Shown piece after piece: positions 34,701-49,700 of a stretch of DNA of 64,000 nt (its first letter is position 1; each line of letters starts with the position of its first letter). The translations under genes and the position numbers were made by a program. Source of the DNA: Angiostrongylus vasorum. Taxonomy: Eukaryota; Nematoda; Chromadorea; Rhabditida; Metastrongylidae. Location: assembly GCA_018806985.1 (NCBI GenBank), contig JADANN010000274.1:186001-250000 (forward strand), in the 5' to 3' direction. The notes under the pieces were generated by a model, which did not search any database, had not been told where the DNA came from, and worked only from the letters and a program-made list of their open reading frames with translations.

Positions 34701-37700
34701 CTGAGAAGGAGTCCATGAGAAAGCCCAGCTAAGAGTAAACCAATACCAAGATTTACCACAGTCTTGCTATCAAACTAGTCGCATGGTGGAAAATCTCCCT
34801 CTGGTCCACAAAGGCGGTGATTTGCTTGTGGTGGTCACGACCTGCGGCAGACTGGCCAGGCTGATCTCGGGATTTCAGGGAAACAATGGCTAAACGAGGG
34901 AAAACTCCGAAAAATGGAGAATATGCGGGGGCCCACACATCCAGTGAGGTCGGGTCATGCAAACGTCCAAGGAAGTAATATTTGACCAGACGACATAGTG
35001 TGAAAGTCCCAGCACTTGTTATTCGATAAATTTCCTCGTTGCTGTAATCCACGAAAGTTTTCTGATTTGCTCGTAAATTCAGATTTTGCTTGAGGATTTT
35101 GCTGTTCTTTATGAACGCTGGCAAAATTGATGTTCTCGGGACTTCACCACCAAGAGTCGCACGCCTTTGTGGATCGGAGTTTCCTAGAGCAATCGGATTT
35201 GTGACACTGAATGGATTGGAAATCTGGTGGACTTAGGATGGAGTTGAACTAGGGTTTCTCGAGTACTGCTGTAAGTCATCTCTACTACCGCACTAACCGC
35301 GTCCAAGTTAGAAACTTTAATGGCAATAACAGATAAGTTGGTAGAACATTTCATACATGAGAAAGTTACCTAGTAACGAAAGTGCAACGGAACATATATC
35401 TGCATCCCAGAATATCCCGTAGAAGGATAAAAACCTATCAACTACATCAAAGTGGAAGGTCGAGAAATGTGGACTAAGTAAATAAAGCGAAAATAGAAAT
35501 TTTATGGTAGAATATCACGGAGTACGGCATCTCCCCCTGTGAAAATTTCCTCTTCGGAAAAAAAGTGTAAGAGCACCCTAAATTCAGGACATTTTAACGT
35601 TGACAGTTATTTAAATATTATTCACTTCCTCTCAAACAGAAGACGGTGTATGCTATTCAGGTGAAGCCACACTGCAACAATCCGATCGTGGGGGCAAAGG
35701 CTTTTTGCCACCTGGACAAAAAACCTTTTCATCACAAGAGAACAAGAAGACAGCTGATGGATGAGCTCTTTTTCAACGTACTTCCAATACGAATATGGAC
35801 ATAGAAGAATTGATGGTCCATCCATCCCATAGACGTAGTTGTTAATTTGAATCTGTTTGGTTGGACTTTCTCACCTCTATCTTAAGAGCTGCAAATGCGA
35901 AAGGTGAGCGATGGAGGCAAGAAAATAAGAAAAACAAAACTAAAGTTGAAGAACGCCAAAAGTACGGGAGAATGCGCTTCTCGCTCAGCGGTTTTTCACA
36001 TGCCTTGTGTTCCAATTGTTGTTGGGTCGTAGGCAAACCTGAGGACGACTACCTTTTAGGAAATGGCTGCGGCGAAGAGAAATAAGCGAGTTTGTATGAA
36101 CTGCACGCAAAGATGAGCCATTAAAACACCTTGACTAGTCAGTATTCGCATCCCTTATAGATATCCGCAAAAACTTTAGCCAGGTGATCTAAATCTCTTG
36201 GCAGAGAAGCTCGTAGATTTGGGTTCTAACACATACCACAGAAAAAAGCAATTCGTATCTTCTAGAAAATAAAATTCCCCCAAAAACACCGGTTCTTCTA
36301 CAGCGACATTGCTGTAAGACATAAGAAGGACAGAATAAGATACTATTTTTGTTTCGTTCTGAGTAGGTACCATGCATGTGTGGTCGGAGTTTTGAAAATT
36401 GGCTTTGAAAAAGAAAGGGAAAAGTATTAAAAGCTCTATTCACCTTGAATATACAGATGCAACCAGTGCAGAGAATCGATGCTCTCCCACGAAAACAAGC
36501 TCAGGTGAGGATGTCTGAATTTGGCCTGAAGAGAAATGTCGAAAGTTCTCACGGAGAGCGTGCGGACGCTGGTGAGACGAGAATTCCGGTCCGAAAACGT
36601 GATCGGCTCGAACGAGACTGAAAGCAAACCGATGAGCTCATCATTGGAACATGTAAGAGCAAATCAATAAAGATGACAAAGCTGAAAAGCTTTGAAAACC
36701 CTAACATCGTGAAGTAGACGACGGGAAGGATATCCTTCATCCATTGTCGTTTTATCATTAGTCAGCTAAAGTTTAGAGATGGGGCTACCGATGCTCACCT
36801 CGTCGGTTGCAGATTAGCGGTCCAATTTCCACTTCAATCGACGATGATTTCGTTGTTCCACCAAGGAAAAGTCCGGTAACCGGGAGCAGTTGAGAATAGG
36901 AATTCACTCCTTCGTCAGTCGCATCTTCGCCAGAGTCACAATTGCACATCCTGCAATTAGACCACCACACTCAAAAGTCCTTTTGTTTTCCAACTTCTAA
37001 GATACGATATGCTATGTTAACTCATCTCCTGAGTATATCGGTATAAATCAACGACCTTCAGAACTAACAACCTAGTTCTGTGCCGGAATTCGAGAAGTGT
37101 CACCTGTTGTGCAGGCAAGTACCGTTTGTGGCGCACGAGCACATGCGACTGTACGGTGGCGCGTCACCCCACTGGAGCCCATGCTTCTCGGATCGAGTGG
37201 AATACCAGGAGGATGGCGAGCGATCTTCGCCCTGCGTCATCAGCCGTGCTCCTCCACGACACGAAAAACGCATGTACTAAACGAATACTAAGGAGTACTT
37301 CAAGACGTACTTGATAATTTGCTTCATAAAAATGCAAACAGAGGTCAAGCCATGTCGAAAATAAAAAAGGGGTAACAATGCTTCCCGCGAAGGCTAAGGC
37401 ATCTCAAACCAAGATTCCGACCCGTCATTTTACCGTAAAACACTTTTACATTAGTCATATTACTACTCCCAGAAACTACATAACCATGAAATACTAGGAG
37501 AAAAATGTTATTAGAGTGTTAGAGAATACTGGCTTTTTTGAGAAGCCAAAACAAAATGTGAAGTACTAGGTTTCAAGCAATGTCTTTAGGTAGCAGTTCC
37601 TCACTGAAAGCGTGTGGCATAACTCTCCAAACGTATTCCATGTGAACAACAACAGTGATCACTACGTTTTGAATCATGGAAATGCTTAAGTTTGAATTTC

Positions 37701-40700
37701 AGAGTCCCTTTTATCATCTAAACACATCTAAGCTCCTAATATTGGCACTTGCTAAAATAATGGAATGAAGAAAAAAAATCAGGATATTAGACAACAAAAA
37801 AATTTTTTTTAGAAAACTTGGTCGCATGTCATAGTTGCCCTGTGAGTTCTGACGATACAAAACAGACGAATATCATCGTATCTTCGTTCAGAGTTTTATT
37901 GAAGGAAGAACATTGAGTTGAACATGTTCCTATCGGGTCCTAGACATCTGTAGAGGCAAACTACTACCGAGTCATGTTCAGCAGTTGTCGGTAAAAAGTG
38001 TTAAATGTTTGACTTTGGACATCTTTGCATATATAGCAGGTCCGTGCTCGTTGACCGTCGACACATAACGGATACTTTGGATTACCTCCTTCATTTGCGC
38101 AATACGGAGAAAACCTAACATCGCCTTCTAGATCACGCCTTGTGCTGGTAGATTCTTCAAATGTTCGTTTTTGGTCCGGTCAGGAGTACGTGTTGCACGA
38201 TTGTTCAGTGAGAAGATATCACAGCTTGCAGGTCCTCGAAAGAGAGAAGCCCCAGCACGCCGCGTCCATACTCCTTGATATCATATCGAAGTAGGTGGGG
38301 TAGATGGGATGGGGGTTGTCCAAAAGATCATAATTATCGTAAGTGACGAGATGACTTACGCCTCAAGAGTTGCAGCAACTGTTCCTAAATGTTAATGATT
38401 GGTGAGCTACCTTCTGGCTCGTTTAATAAAAAAATACCGATGTAGAGGATGCTGCCTCTAGTTCTAGCACTTTAACAAGTACTGTGGCTATTTTTCTCCT
38501 CTTGAAGTTTTACATCTGTTTTTTTAACAAGTACTGTGGCTATTCTTCTCCTCTTAAAGTTTTACATCTGTTTAGAGTTTAGTAATCTTGAATGCGGGCT
38601 GGTAACTGCCTTCGGTTGTGCTTCAGTGTAAGACCGAGTCTTCTAGGATAGAAGCCTTTTGAATATCCAGAGATCGAACGATTTTGTTGTAAGAATGTCT
38701 TAACGAAAGCTGGAGATGAATTTAAAAACCCTCAATGTATAACACTGTTTGAGATCTATTACACTTTAACTCTGCTGTTTTTTTATGAAGAGGAAGCCTT
38801 AGCGGTATATAACCGATAGTCTGATAAATTAAGTTCACACTCATATGAAAAAGGTAAAGCTCTCTACGATCAAGCCCTGAAGTGCAGTCGAATTCACTAA
38901 GCACCTATAGAGATGAGTGAATGCATATCTGGCCTGTATAGTGACTCGCGGTGGTCTAGCGATATATTGCTGTTATCCTCCAAGACAAGTCTCGTACCAA
39001 CCCGGAGGGTGGAAGGCATCGCGAGCCATTTGTCGCGGAGACCGATCCTATGTATATTGCAAGGTGCCTGTAACCACTACGCTACACACGCCCCCATGTT
39101 CATACTCATACATGTCGTAATTCTTCCTCTAAAATTAGTATACAGTATTGGTATTCTGTAATACAAAACAGAATGTAGACCTGATAAGAGACTACCGTAC
39201 CTGGGAACACGTTTCAAATCCCTCAACGAGACGGTCCATCTGTTCAGTTGAAACACCATAGACAAGTTGTTTCCTGACCACGCCAGGATTGGTGTCGCCA
39301 GTGACGTAAATGGGTCGCTTCAAGTCGTGTTGTAATACGGTGTTGATCTGAAAATCTCTGGGTTAGATGAAATTCGACTTAAGACGACTATAGATGTTCT
39401 TGATTTTCTGTTTTTTGTTGAAAACCGTATGAAGAAATTCTAAAAATGTTCTTTTTTATTTTTCGTTACTTTGCATGATCGCACATCACACATTGTATGG
39501 ATCCCAGGACACATTTCTTGCATTCGATGTTTCCCCACATTCATCTTTGAGTCTTTGAAATTTTGCGTGTGGAATCGCTGGCTCTTCGAGGATTTATGAT
39601 CCTATTTATAAAAGCTGTTAAGTCGATCCTCCCAGGAATCCTAGGATAGAACTGGTAACCTCCTTTCGATTGCGAGAAGCTAGTTTATCCCAGAAAATTT
39701 TGCTGCCAGTTTCCCAAAAGCTAAAGGATGGGGTGCCTGATGGGCCAAGGGGTAGGGTCAAACCAAGCAGCTGAACGGCATCACTACAAATGTACTATCA
39801 CTACCCCCAAAACAATCAATAACTATAATTTGAACGTGGAAAACGAGGGAGGGAGAGTATTGGATTTTGAAGCAGTTGTAAGCTCAACTTCGCCCAATGA
39901 TTATCGTTAAATAACGAAAAATTGTCAGATATGTTGGATAATGGGACCGATAATTCGTTGCGTTGCAAAGGGAAAGAGTTTTCAAATGGACTCATTAATT
40001 GTCTGAATAAAAGAAATATGAACATAACGAGTATCCCTCTAGCGCAATGATCGCTCTCAATGATGAGTGTTCCTTGGTGTCAAACACAGACGTACAGTAG
40101 CAAGATCGTCCTCCAGCAGGCTCACTTCAGATGAGACGTGTTTAACATTCATTCGGTAGCTCAATAAAGTTCCTGACCGATGCAAGGGTTCAGGAGCTTT
40201 CCGATTCATAACTCAAGTGGTTATGTTCTAGGAACTTCCTAGGGTCGAATTTCATAAACCCTCATGGAAATGAATCTTAATAAACCAACAAAGTGCTGGT
40301 TAATTGGAAGAAATTTGAGACCATCACGACTTCTTACGAAGGCGACCCAATCAACAACGTATCAGTATAATGTTTCTCACTAGAAGCTGATAGCAAAGTA
40401 GTTCCAGAAGTGGTTGTTTTGTAAGATTATGAAGTCTTCCACGTATTTTTTATTATTTGTTTAATTTTTATTTGTATTCAGTTGGTTGCAGAATGTCTAG
40501 CTATATCTTCCAAGGGCATCGACAACTTTCAGAATTCGATGAACGGCCGTTACTACAACAAGTAAGGATAGCACAGTATATTCAGCTACGCACAAGTGGT
40601 TTTAGCGTTCATCCTCATGTCGAACGATCGTCTTTAACGGCGAAAGAGAATGATCAATTTTAGCACCTGAGTCTGAGATCGTGAATCTCTTCTTGATTTA

Positions 40701-43700
40701 CTCAGAACTACTCTGCTTGACAAGAAACAGCACCGCAATCATAATCTCAATGAAACGAACACTGAACCAACCACATCGAATCCCATGTCGTCCTTGACCA
40801 TCATGCAGGTGACGAGCATCGGCTTCATTGGTCCTCCACCATCCAAATCAATTGTGACATTTTTACCAGCTAGTGGTAATCGAGTCCGATTTCCACGTGA
40901 GCTCCACCACTCTTCGCATGAACGAGGCAAATTCGCTAAAAATTTTTCGTAATTACAGCATGCATGATGAAAACTGAAGTTTCATTTGCAAAGAGTAAAA
41001 TATTGCACGTGTGAATAAGATAGAATAGGATGATTCTTGAGGTAATGATGAACTTTTCTCAGCATATGCGCATCGGTGAGGTTATGAAACAAGTGTCGTA
41101 CGTTTGCATTATGCAACAGTTTTATTGTTTTCAAGAAGTGTAACGACCATCGTCGAAGCAACATCTTCACCAGCTTGTTCAATATAATTCCCTATATTTA
41201 TTACTTTCTAAATCCCATTACCTTCTAGATACAACAAAAATGATTCGGATTTATGAAGAAGGACATTCAAACATAGTTGTTCGCATGGCTGAGAGAAAGC
41301 CAAAACAAGGGTCTCAGTTGGTGTGGTGGATATACGTGAGCCTCCGATAAAGACAAGCGCGGGTTCGAAGCTCTCCTGAGGTTCCGAGTTTTGCTCATAT
41401 CAAGCATCCTTGTGGTTGAAAAAGAACAGGAAGTAAATAAGAGCTAAAACTGGTGTTCGCGTCCATAAATTATGCTAGCGCTACCTGAAAAGAAGCACAT
41501 CTACAGCCGAACCATTACACTGCACTTCATTTAGCTACATTTACATTTTATCTTCCGTACAATCTCGCTTATTCAGAAAAGCCAAATGGACATGACCAGA
41601 GGCAAACCCTTAAGCAAACGTCTCAACTTTTCGTCATTTTTACCTTTTAAGATAGGTTTCTTTGAGGGTTCACCAAAATGTAATCTGGACAGAAGGCTGT
41701 CCTTCTAGAGGAGCTATGTGATGAAGAGCTTCCCATTACTCGATCTTCACATGAGCTTCTTTCCGTTATCACTTCTCTTTGCCCATTTGCAATCTATTTA
41801 CTGCCTGGCTACCTTAAAGTTTCCAAATCTGGAAGCACTTCTACCACAAATGTCATTCATAAGCGTTCACCTTGTGCTTATTCCATTCCCACGATCCATC
41901 TAAGTGAATGAAATTGCAAATTTAACTTATGGCTACTTAGTACTCTACATAATCACAATCGCCTATCAATAGCATAGTGCTGATCAGCCCAGAAAAGAGG
42001 TGAGATCGGCAAAAGCAAAAAATCCAGTTTGTTCAGGACTTGCTGCACCAACTCAACACTTCTAGATCTCTTTACGGCGACGGAAGAAGGTTTGAGCAGA
42101 ACCAAACTACACTGTTCTTCAATAAAAAAAAATGCAAGTGATGACGTAAGTGTGATTCCCTCGGCTTGGTGATACCCCTGAGCAAAGGTCCACCTCACTG
42201 ATAGACGTATTTCGTAGTTATTTCGCTATCAACTAGTCTCAATATTTCACCAAGAGCAAAAAAAAGTGCGCGTTGAGAACGTTGTGTCACTTCATCAAGG
42301 ACAAACCGTAAAAACAAAGTAGTTCGCCTTAGGAATGCATTTCAACGCGTAAATTGCCAATTTATTTAAAATGAGAGTGGCCATTTTTTTTTCACGTAAT
42401 CAGGGGAAAGGTAAAATCGAGCATGTTGTTTTTTTAGTCAGATTGCTCCGGTATGTCCTTTTCGACAACGTCTGTTACATCGTGACTGTCATCAGCTACA
42501 ATGTGATCGTCAGGATGCTTCAGAAAATCCGACGTGATAAATCGAGGGAGTAGAAAATGTGGCTGGCAGGTGTTTTTCTTCTCCTCGTATCATAGCCTAG
42601 CTGTTTAGCTGATTACTCATTCAAGGATTCAAACATTGGGTAGTCATAAAAAGAGCCCTTCTTCAGAGCAGTTTGTGGGAACCAGCTCTGATGTGGTATT
42701 CAGAGAAGTTGTAATGAGCAATTTAATGGTTTGACGAGGTTCTGTGACCAATGTGGTAATAAAAGCAGTACTACATTCTGTGTCACCACCTCTTACTGTG
42801 GTGACCCAACATTTCGTTAAGCCTTGGGATGGAGTATGGATAACCCAGCCTGATAAGTGAGGACTCACTTGAATCCGCTGATCTCAAGGATGTTGCGAAG
42901 TTACGTAGCGCAATTCTAGGTAGCTAGCTGATAGCGCAAGAATCATTGGCGATCATATACTCGGCCTCAGAAGCAGGCGGATTAAAGGGAGACAGACAGT
43001 GCGTGCCTTTCGTGCGTCGGATTGACTCATGTTTCCAGCGGAAACGTAGCCTTATTCGTATCTACGTGCACATGGATAATTACATATTTTGTCTGGATAT
43101 TATCTGAACTTCCGACTTTTCGAATTACCAGTTAAGTTCCTTCTGCTTTTAGAAATTTACTTACACTTACTAGACTAGAAATGCAAGATATCGAAATCTT
43201 TAGAAAAAACTCACATGAATGACAATTCTTTCCGTAATGTCCTTTGGTGCAAATGCATTTATAGTCAAAGAGCGTCGTTTGATGACAAACACCATCGTTT
43301 TCACATCGAGATGGCTGACATCTAGAATTGACATCACTGCGATCAAATAATCTGTATCTTCTAAATATACTGGCAATTGAGAGTGAGAACTAAGCCTAAT
43401 TAACAATGATGTTCCGGTGGACCTTCTTGAAAACTAGAGGGTCACCATACGTGGAGCTATGGACATTCTTGGTTCTATTGCTTTTGATTCATTGGCTCGA
43501 ATTGTTCAATATCCTGTCACATTGTCAATTATGTCACATTTTCACTACGTGTAAGTGATAAAAACGATAGACCATTCGGATATGACCTATCCATGAGGGG
43601 GAAAAGCTTGACATAGAATCGACTAGCTCCCAAAGTCGATAACAAACTGGCCTTATAACTGTGCCAGTCCATCCATTACTGCGCAGCTACCCCATTTTAA

Positions 43701-46700
43701 GTAAATGGCTTTCGACATTAATCGCCTAGTTTCCTCATCCAATTAAACATCTTCACACTGCTTCCGATGGATAATTGACGTCTAGTGGATAGCCATTTCC
43801 CGTTCCTCGACGTGTGACGGCCACTGACGGTGGCATGGTGTCATTAGCACTTCTATCTTAGACAGGTTCATTTCGATAATAATAAACTCTATGGTACACA
43901 AAGCGTATGTAGGGTCTACATATATCATTTGATTCCACAGCTACATATTAGCTATGTAAATTCAATGGTGCTGAGATATTTGCAAAAGTCTGGACCGCAG
44001 GTGTCTGCGGAGAGGAACAAACGCGCTATTGCCCTTTCCGGGGAGCTAACGCGTTCACTACCACACCATGCAGGTCATTCGTTTCGCCTGTCTGTCCGTT
44101 AGTTCCATCGATCACTGCCATCAGCATTCACCCATCAGCGAGATTGATCTGGGGATTGTATCACACAAAATACCCTGCCGTGAGAAATTGTAATAGGCAG
44201 GAAATAAAAAAGTTTATATTGTGTAAGATCAGCTACTGGATACAGGTGATGTTTCTGTTGTTCTGAATTTTTTCTCCGGAAATATGCGGATTGAAATCCA
44301 TGGAAGCGACTTTGTGAAAATCGATTTCAAAGAGGAAAGAAACAGAAAAGCTTCTGAAGAACAGGTGATCTTTGATATCTCTGCTGATCGCACAAACCTG
44401 TCTACTATTTCGCAGCCGCCTCTGATTACCGTTCCCTCTGCGTGGACCTTATCAAGGTCGATGGTTGTTGACCGATAGCATCCAACGGACGACAGCACCA
44501 ACGATGATAACCGAGCGGACATTCGACGTACTTCTTGACCTTCCAACCAAAGAACCTTAATAGAATAAGTGATAGAGTTAGAGAAACAAAAAAACGGTAT
44601 CGAATGACCTACTTTAAGGATAATTATGGCAATAAAGAGCGATGGCGGGCAATGGAGACCTAACGAACCGCTGCCATATGCCTACTGTGATGTCATAATT
44701 GATATTTGGGCAAAGGCCACTGTTCCAGTTGACCAATAGCAGCCATTTGGTAACAGCTTTTGTTTTTGTTTTATATGTAGATTATTTAGTGCCCAGCGGG
44801 AAACCATAGAAGTCATAGAACACACGAATAAATAGTGAAGTCCAAAATAAGGTTTTCAGTGGACATGGAGGGAATAGAAGTGTTCAAAGTCGGGTTAAAG
44901 GGAAAATAAACTGTCCCATAGGGTGAATTTTGCTAAAGACTATGGCAAATTTATTTATTAGTGTAACAATGGCATTAAAAAACACCAGATAAAACAAACA
45001 TCAATGGAGGTTAATATAAGAAACTGTATAATGTGACTGACGTCATGGCGCCTCGGCCCTTCTTCAGACCAATGATCATTCGATTCGAGTGCCCACAGCA
45101 GTTCGTCATCTCGATCTGGGCTTTCATCGTCGTCTTGCCGAGTGGAATCCAGTAAAGTGGAGTGCTTCAGAAACGTGCTTCGTCTAGGGCTGTGGACAAT
45201 CGACTCGAATCACCGCGGTTTCTGAAGAAGGCGAATGCGCCACGACGTCAGCCACAGCGATGAGTCTTCTAAAACTCCTTCGTAAAAACTTATGAAGTTA
45301 AGAAAATATCGATTATTCTTGTGAAGATAAATGAAAGCGGTGTTCAAAGACATCAAAGGAACTATCGCTTTAGAAAAACATGAGATATGAATTTCAAGAG
45401 CACCATAGTTTCTTACTGGAAGAAGTTTGCAATAGTAGAAATAGCAAAAAACTTGTCCTTTGCAGCTAAGTATTTGATATTCTCTTCCTGTACGGTTTAG
45501 CTCGTAGACATCCAACATCAAATTTTGGAAATTTGAACCAAATTAAGCCTTTCGTATACGGAGGACTGGATATTATCAGAGAATGATTACCTAATATGTC
45601 TGTCTTGATCTGTCTCAATCTGTCTCGTTTAGTGAAAATGAACACTTTTCTTCCTCATGTCTGCTTCTTCTTTCAGCAACTGCGAATTTCAAACGAGCTT
45701 GTAGAAAGGATAGCCTAGCAGCCGACTGTTTTTTACTTATTCTTTTATGATGACCTCTCTGTGACATTTCGGATTTACAACTTTGTTGAAGTGACAAGAA
45801 TTCATTTCCATCTTCATCTGTAATTATGACAAAGAGCCCTGAACATGTTTGCCTGATTCCGATGTTTAGTGACCAGCTAATAGTTAATTAAGCATGAATC
45901 CTGAGCTCTCTAAACAAACACCCATATGGATTTTGTTGTCCTACGAGGTGTTTTTTTAGTGCCCTACTCAAAGATTCCATTTAAATCCACTCAGTGAGGT
46001 AGAAAGGAACATCGTTGCCAGGGAGCAAATCGATCCAGGAGTTGTGTGAAGTGCATTTTATAACTTACCGTATATCCGTCGATCTCCACTTCAAGACGTG
46101 GTCCCCGAATTCTCAACAGAAAACTGTGCCATCCGCCGTCAGCCACGTTAATTGCTGAAAGCACTCAGTGTAAATCGATTGTGACTAGTGATAGAAAAAA
46201 AATGGCCTAAGTGTTCCACCTGACTGATTAAAGCTCAAATAAAAAATGCTCCTAAAGAGGACTTGGATGGAAGACATAGTTATAACGCGACCACTCGTGC
46301 CTTAGTCTTCTATTGGAAAAGTGTAGAGCTAGTTAGCATTGTGATTTCAACTACACTCCCAGCTTAACTGGGTTCAATGCCGATTTGGGCTCCGCAGACC
46401 AATCCCGTTGACGGGTGATTGCTGATGGCGCTTGCAAAATAGAAAACGCTGAGAGGAAGGCGAAACGAAGGACCCGCATGGTGTGGTGGTGAACTCGTCA
46501 GCCCTCGGAGAGGATAATAGCGCTTTCGTTTCTCCACCGCAAACACCTGCAGCCCGGAGTTTTGCAAATATCTCAGCATCATTGTGGTTATATTTCGCAT
46601 TATACCTGCCGTGAAAAGTTATGGTAGGCAGCAAATGAAAAGTTAGCACTGTAGAACTAGTTTGCAAAAAAATTATTCAGTTCGCCAATATCTTCATACA

Positions 46701-49700
46701 CATAGGATCCGCAAATGATTTAGACAAAACGAGGGACAACGACTGCCCGTCCCCGTCTTGAACCACTGTTAGAAATATACTATAGTTATAACTTATGACT
46801 CTAAGTCTGTTTTTGTTTTAAAAATCATATTCCCCCTCAGCTTCCTCTTCTTTTCAGAAAAAAAAGAGCTTAGATAAACATTGTTCTTTTACAAAAATCA
46901 CAGCGAACTACTCAGCTTACGTTTGAAGCCTTCGTTTACTTGTCCCTGCAGAAATTCCTGATTAGTTAAATTAATGACTCCTACTGATTTGTTTAAATAG
47001 GTCGAACCATTCAAAAAATAGAAAGGCTAATAAATACGAGATCATGTGCAAATACAGCATATGTGACTGCTCAAAACTTCACCGACACTGAATGTTCCTA
47101 TACCTACCCACGACAGCTAGCTTTCTTTTTTTATATATTTGGTAATATTTACTTCAGAGATTTAACTCCTGCCAAATATTTCAACGAGCACCTGAAATGG
47201 GATACTCACATGGATTTGCAATCTGTTTGAAGCGAGACACGTTGCTGACCAGGTGTAAGGTCTTCTCTTCGTCGACTGTGGTCTGCAACAGGGTCTTGTT
47301 GTCAGCGTCGAGCATGTCGAGCAGCAACGACGGCACCGGCAGGATACGAAACTCGAACGAGAACGGTAAGAACGTAAACGGGATTACTGCCTTGGCCGAC
47401 TCGTGCAGAGTTAGAGACGGTGGTTTCGGCATCTGGAAAAAACAAGGCACAATAAGGACTTCCTCTGCGATTAAGGTTTAGGCGATCAGCGTTGATCACT
47501 TCCTGAGAGATGCGTCATGTGTAACACACAAAGAAACGGTAAAGGTGATTAAAGGTTTTCTGTTGTATTCAATAACCTGAGGAGGTCTATCGATGTATCC
47601 AGTGTTTTTATTCTCTCAGACAACCCTGGTACCAATTTGGCGATCCAGAAGGGAGGGTGTGTGTAACCGACTTCGTTATCTAGGGAGGCAAAGCATCATT
47701 AAAATTACTTTCTGAGGTTTTTCAATAAACAGGTTGTACATTAACATGCCTCCTTAGAAACTCTGAAGACAGTGAAGTGTGCTGTAAAGTTGGTCATCGT
47801 TAACGGAACTTTGTGCTGAGAACCTCTTATCAGCACATCAAGCATATAAAATGTCGCTAGTCAATGCTAACATTATTTGAAAGTCACTCTTTGGAATCTT
47901 TTCGGAATATTTCCTCACCTGGCATTTTTGCCTTCCTCCGCTAGGCGCGAAATTGAGCAGATTTACAGAGTTCAATTGCAATCGGGCAACGCAACCAGTG
48001 AACGATGTCTCGATACCCTCAGAAAATTCATCTGGAGGACGACCACCGATGTGAATCTGGAAAATGTCTATTGTCACTTATTATTCCAGTGACAATACTA
48101 CAGCAGTACTTCGCTTCACGTCCGTTGTCACGCCTGTTTACTAGAATGGTTTCCACAACAAGAATAACGTCAAGCGAAAAATTAGTTAAAAAATTATTGT
48201 CACGTATTTGGATGACAATGGCTCACGAAAACGTTAAAAAAGACGTAGGGGTTAAGAATGACTTTGTATTCTTGAGCCTGAACAGAAAACCAAAAATAAA
48301 CAACAGCACTAAATTATACCCGTTTATGGATAAACTATGAGAAAAGTTGGTACATATAATTTTAACCTTTTTACTTACTGCCTACTATTTTTTGATGGCA
48401 GGGTATATTGCGAAATAAAAAAAAGATCGATAGAACTAGCTGAGAGACTGGCGAAACGAAGGACCCGCATGGTGTGGTGGTGAACGCGTTACTCCCCGGA
48501 AAGGACAACAGCGCGTTCGTTCCTCACCATAGGCACTTGCGGTCCAGAGTTTTGCAAATATCTCAGCTTCGTTGAAGTTGGTACATATAGTTTAATCTTG
48601 CCAAGTTATGAGTCAGCTTAGCATTTTTTCAAAGGTTTGGTTGTCCCCGGATTCTACAAGGTTTTCTGAGATCCATAAACTGTGCTCTGTTCTTATGTCG
48701 GACAAACTCCGCCTTTCCCAGTTGAGTTCAGTGAAATACCGAGTTCGCTGCTGCAGCTCGTTCACTTATCCGCTGTTTGTTTTAGCGAAAGAAACAACAT
48801 GAAAGAATTTGGGCTTTTTGGGCTCTACTGGGCTTAGTAACCGTCACGTCCAACATTTCGGTAAATTTTGTACTTTTTAAAGTAGAGATAAAAAATCGCT
48901 CCTGTTTTATATTTACGCTTCTTATCTTTATACCTTTAAAACATCGCGGAATTCGGGATGTTTTAAGTACTGTTTTCCTTTTAATGAACTCCGTCCATCT
49001 CAGGACATCCCATATGATTAGGGATGGTAGAAAAAAAATCAAAACAGAAGGAATGATGACGATACGATGTTCAGAGCAAAAACTCAACACTGGGGTCACG
49101 ATTATGTTCCGAACTTTTAAAATGGAATAATAATGAGCATTCATTGAATACCCTTACAACAAACTAACACTAGGATTCATAAGGATCTGTTTTGGGAACT
49201 TTTCTTGCGATCGATTATGACACTGCGGAATTCGATAGAAGCAGGCTTGTTTTTATTTCTGGAGACAAACACTAAGCGAAAGAGACCTCTCCTGATGTTA
49301 TTCGGAAAGGTTCTCGGTTTTCTAATAAAACCGTGCATGTACTAGTATTCGACAGCTCTGAATAGAGAAGCTTCACAATGTAGTGTGTCGTTTATAGGGC
49401 ATCTGTGCGAGGTCTCTTGTAAAACTCATTGATGTCTGCTAATCCTATCCTGACCCTATGCAAATACGTCACCCATATCCTGACCCATTGTTAGTCTTAA
49501 AGAAAAGAACAATGGATGCGAGGAACAATCACTCGCTGTCAAATCTCCTAAAAGTACTTGCGCCACCGTACCATAGAAATCCACTGCGCCTTAGTTCGAA
49601 TTAGAACGACACAAAATTCCAAGGAAAAGAGCATTCAAAACCACGAAGAAAGATTATTGAACTCAAATAGACCTTTTCCTTACGTTTCTTGTAGAAATTG

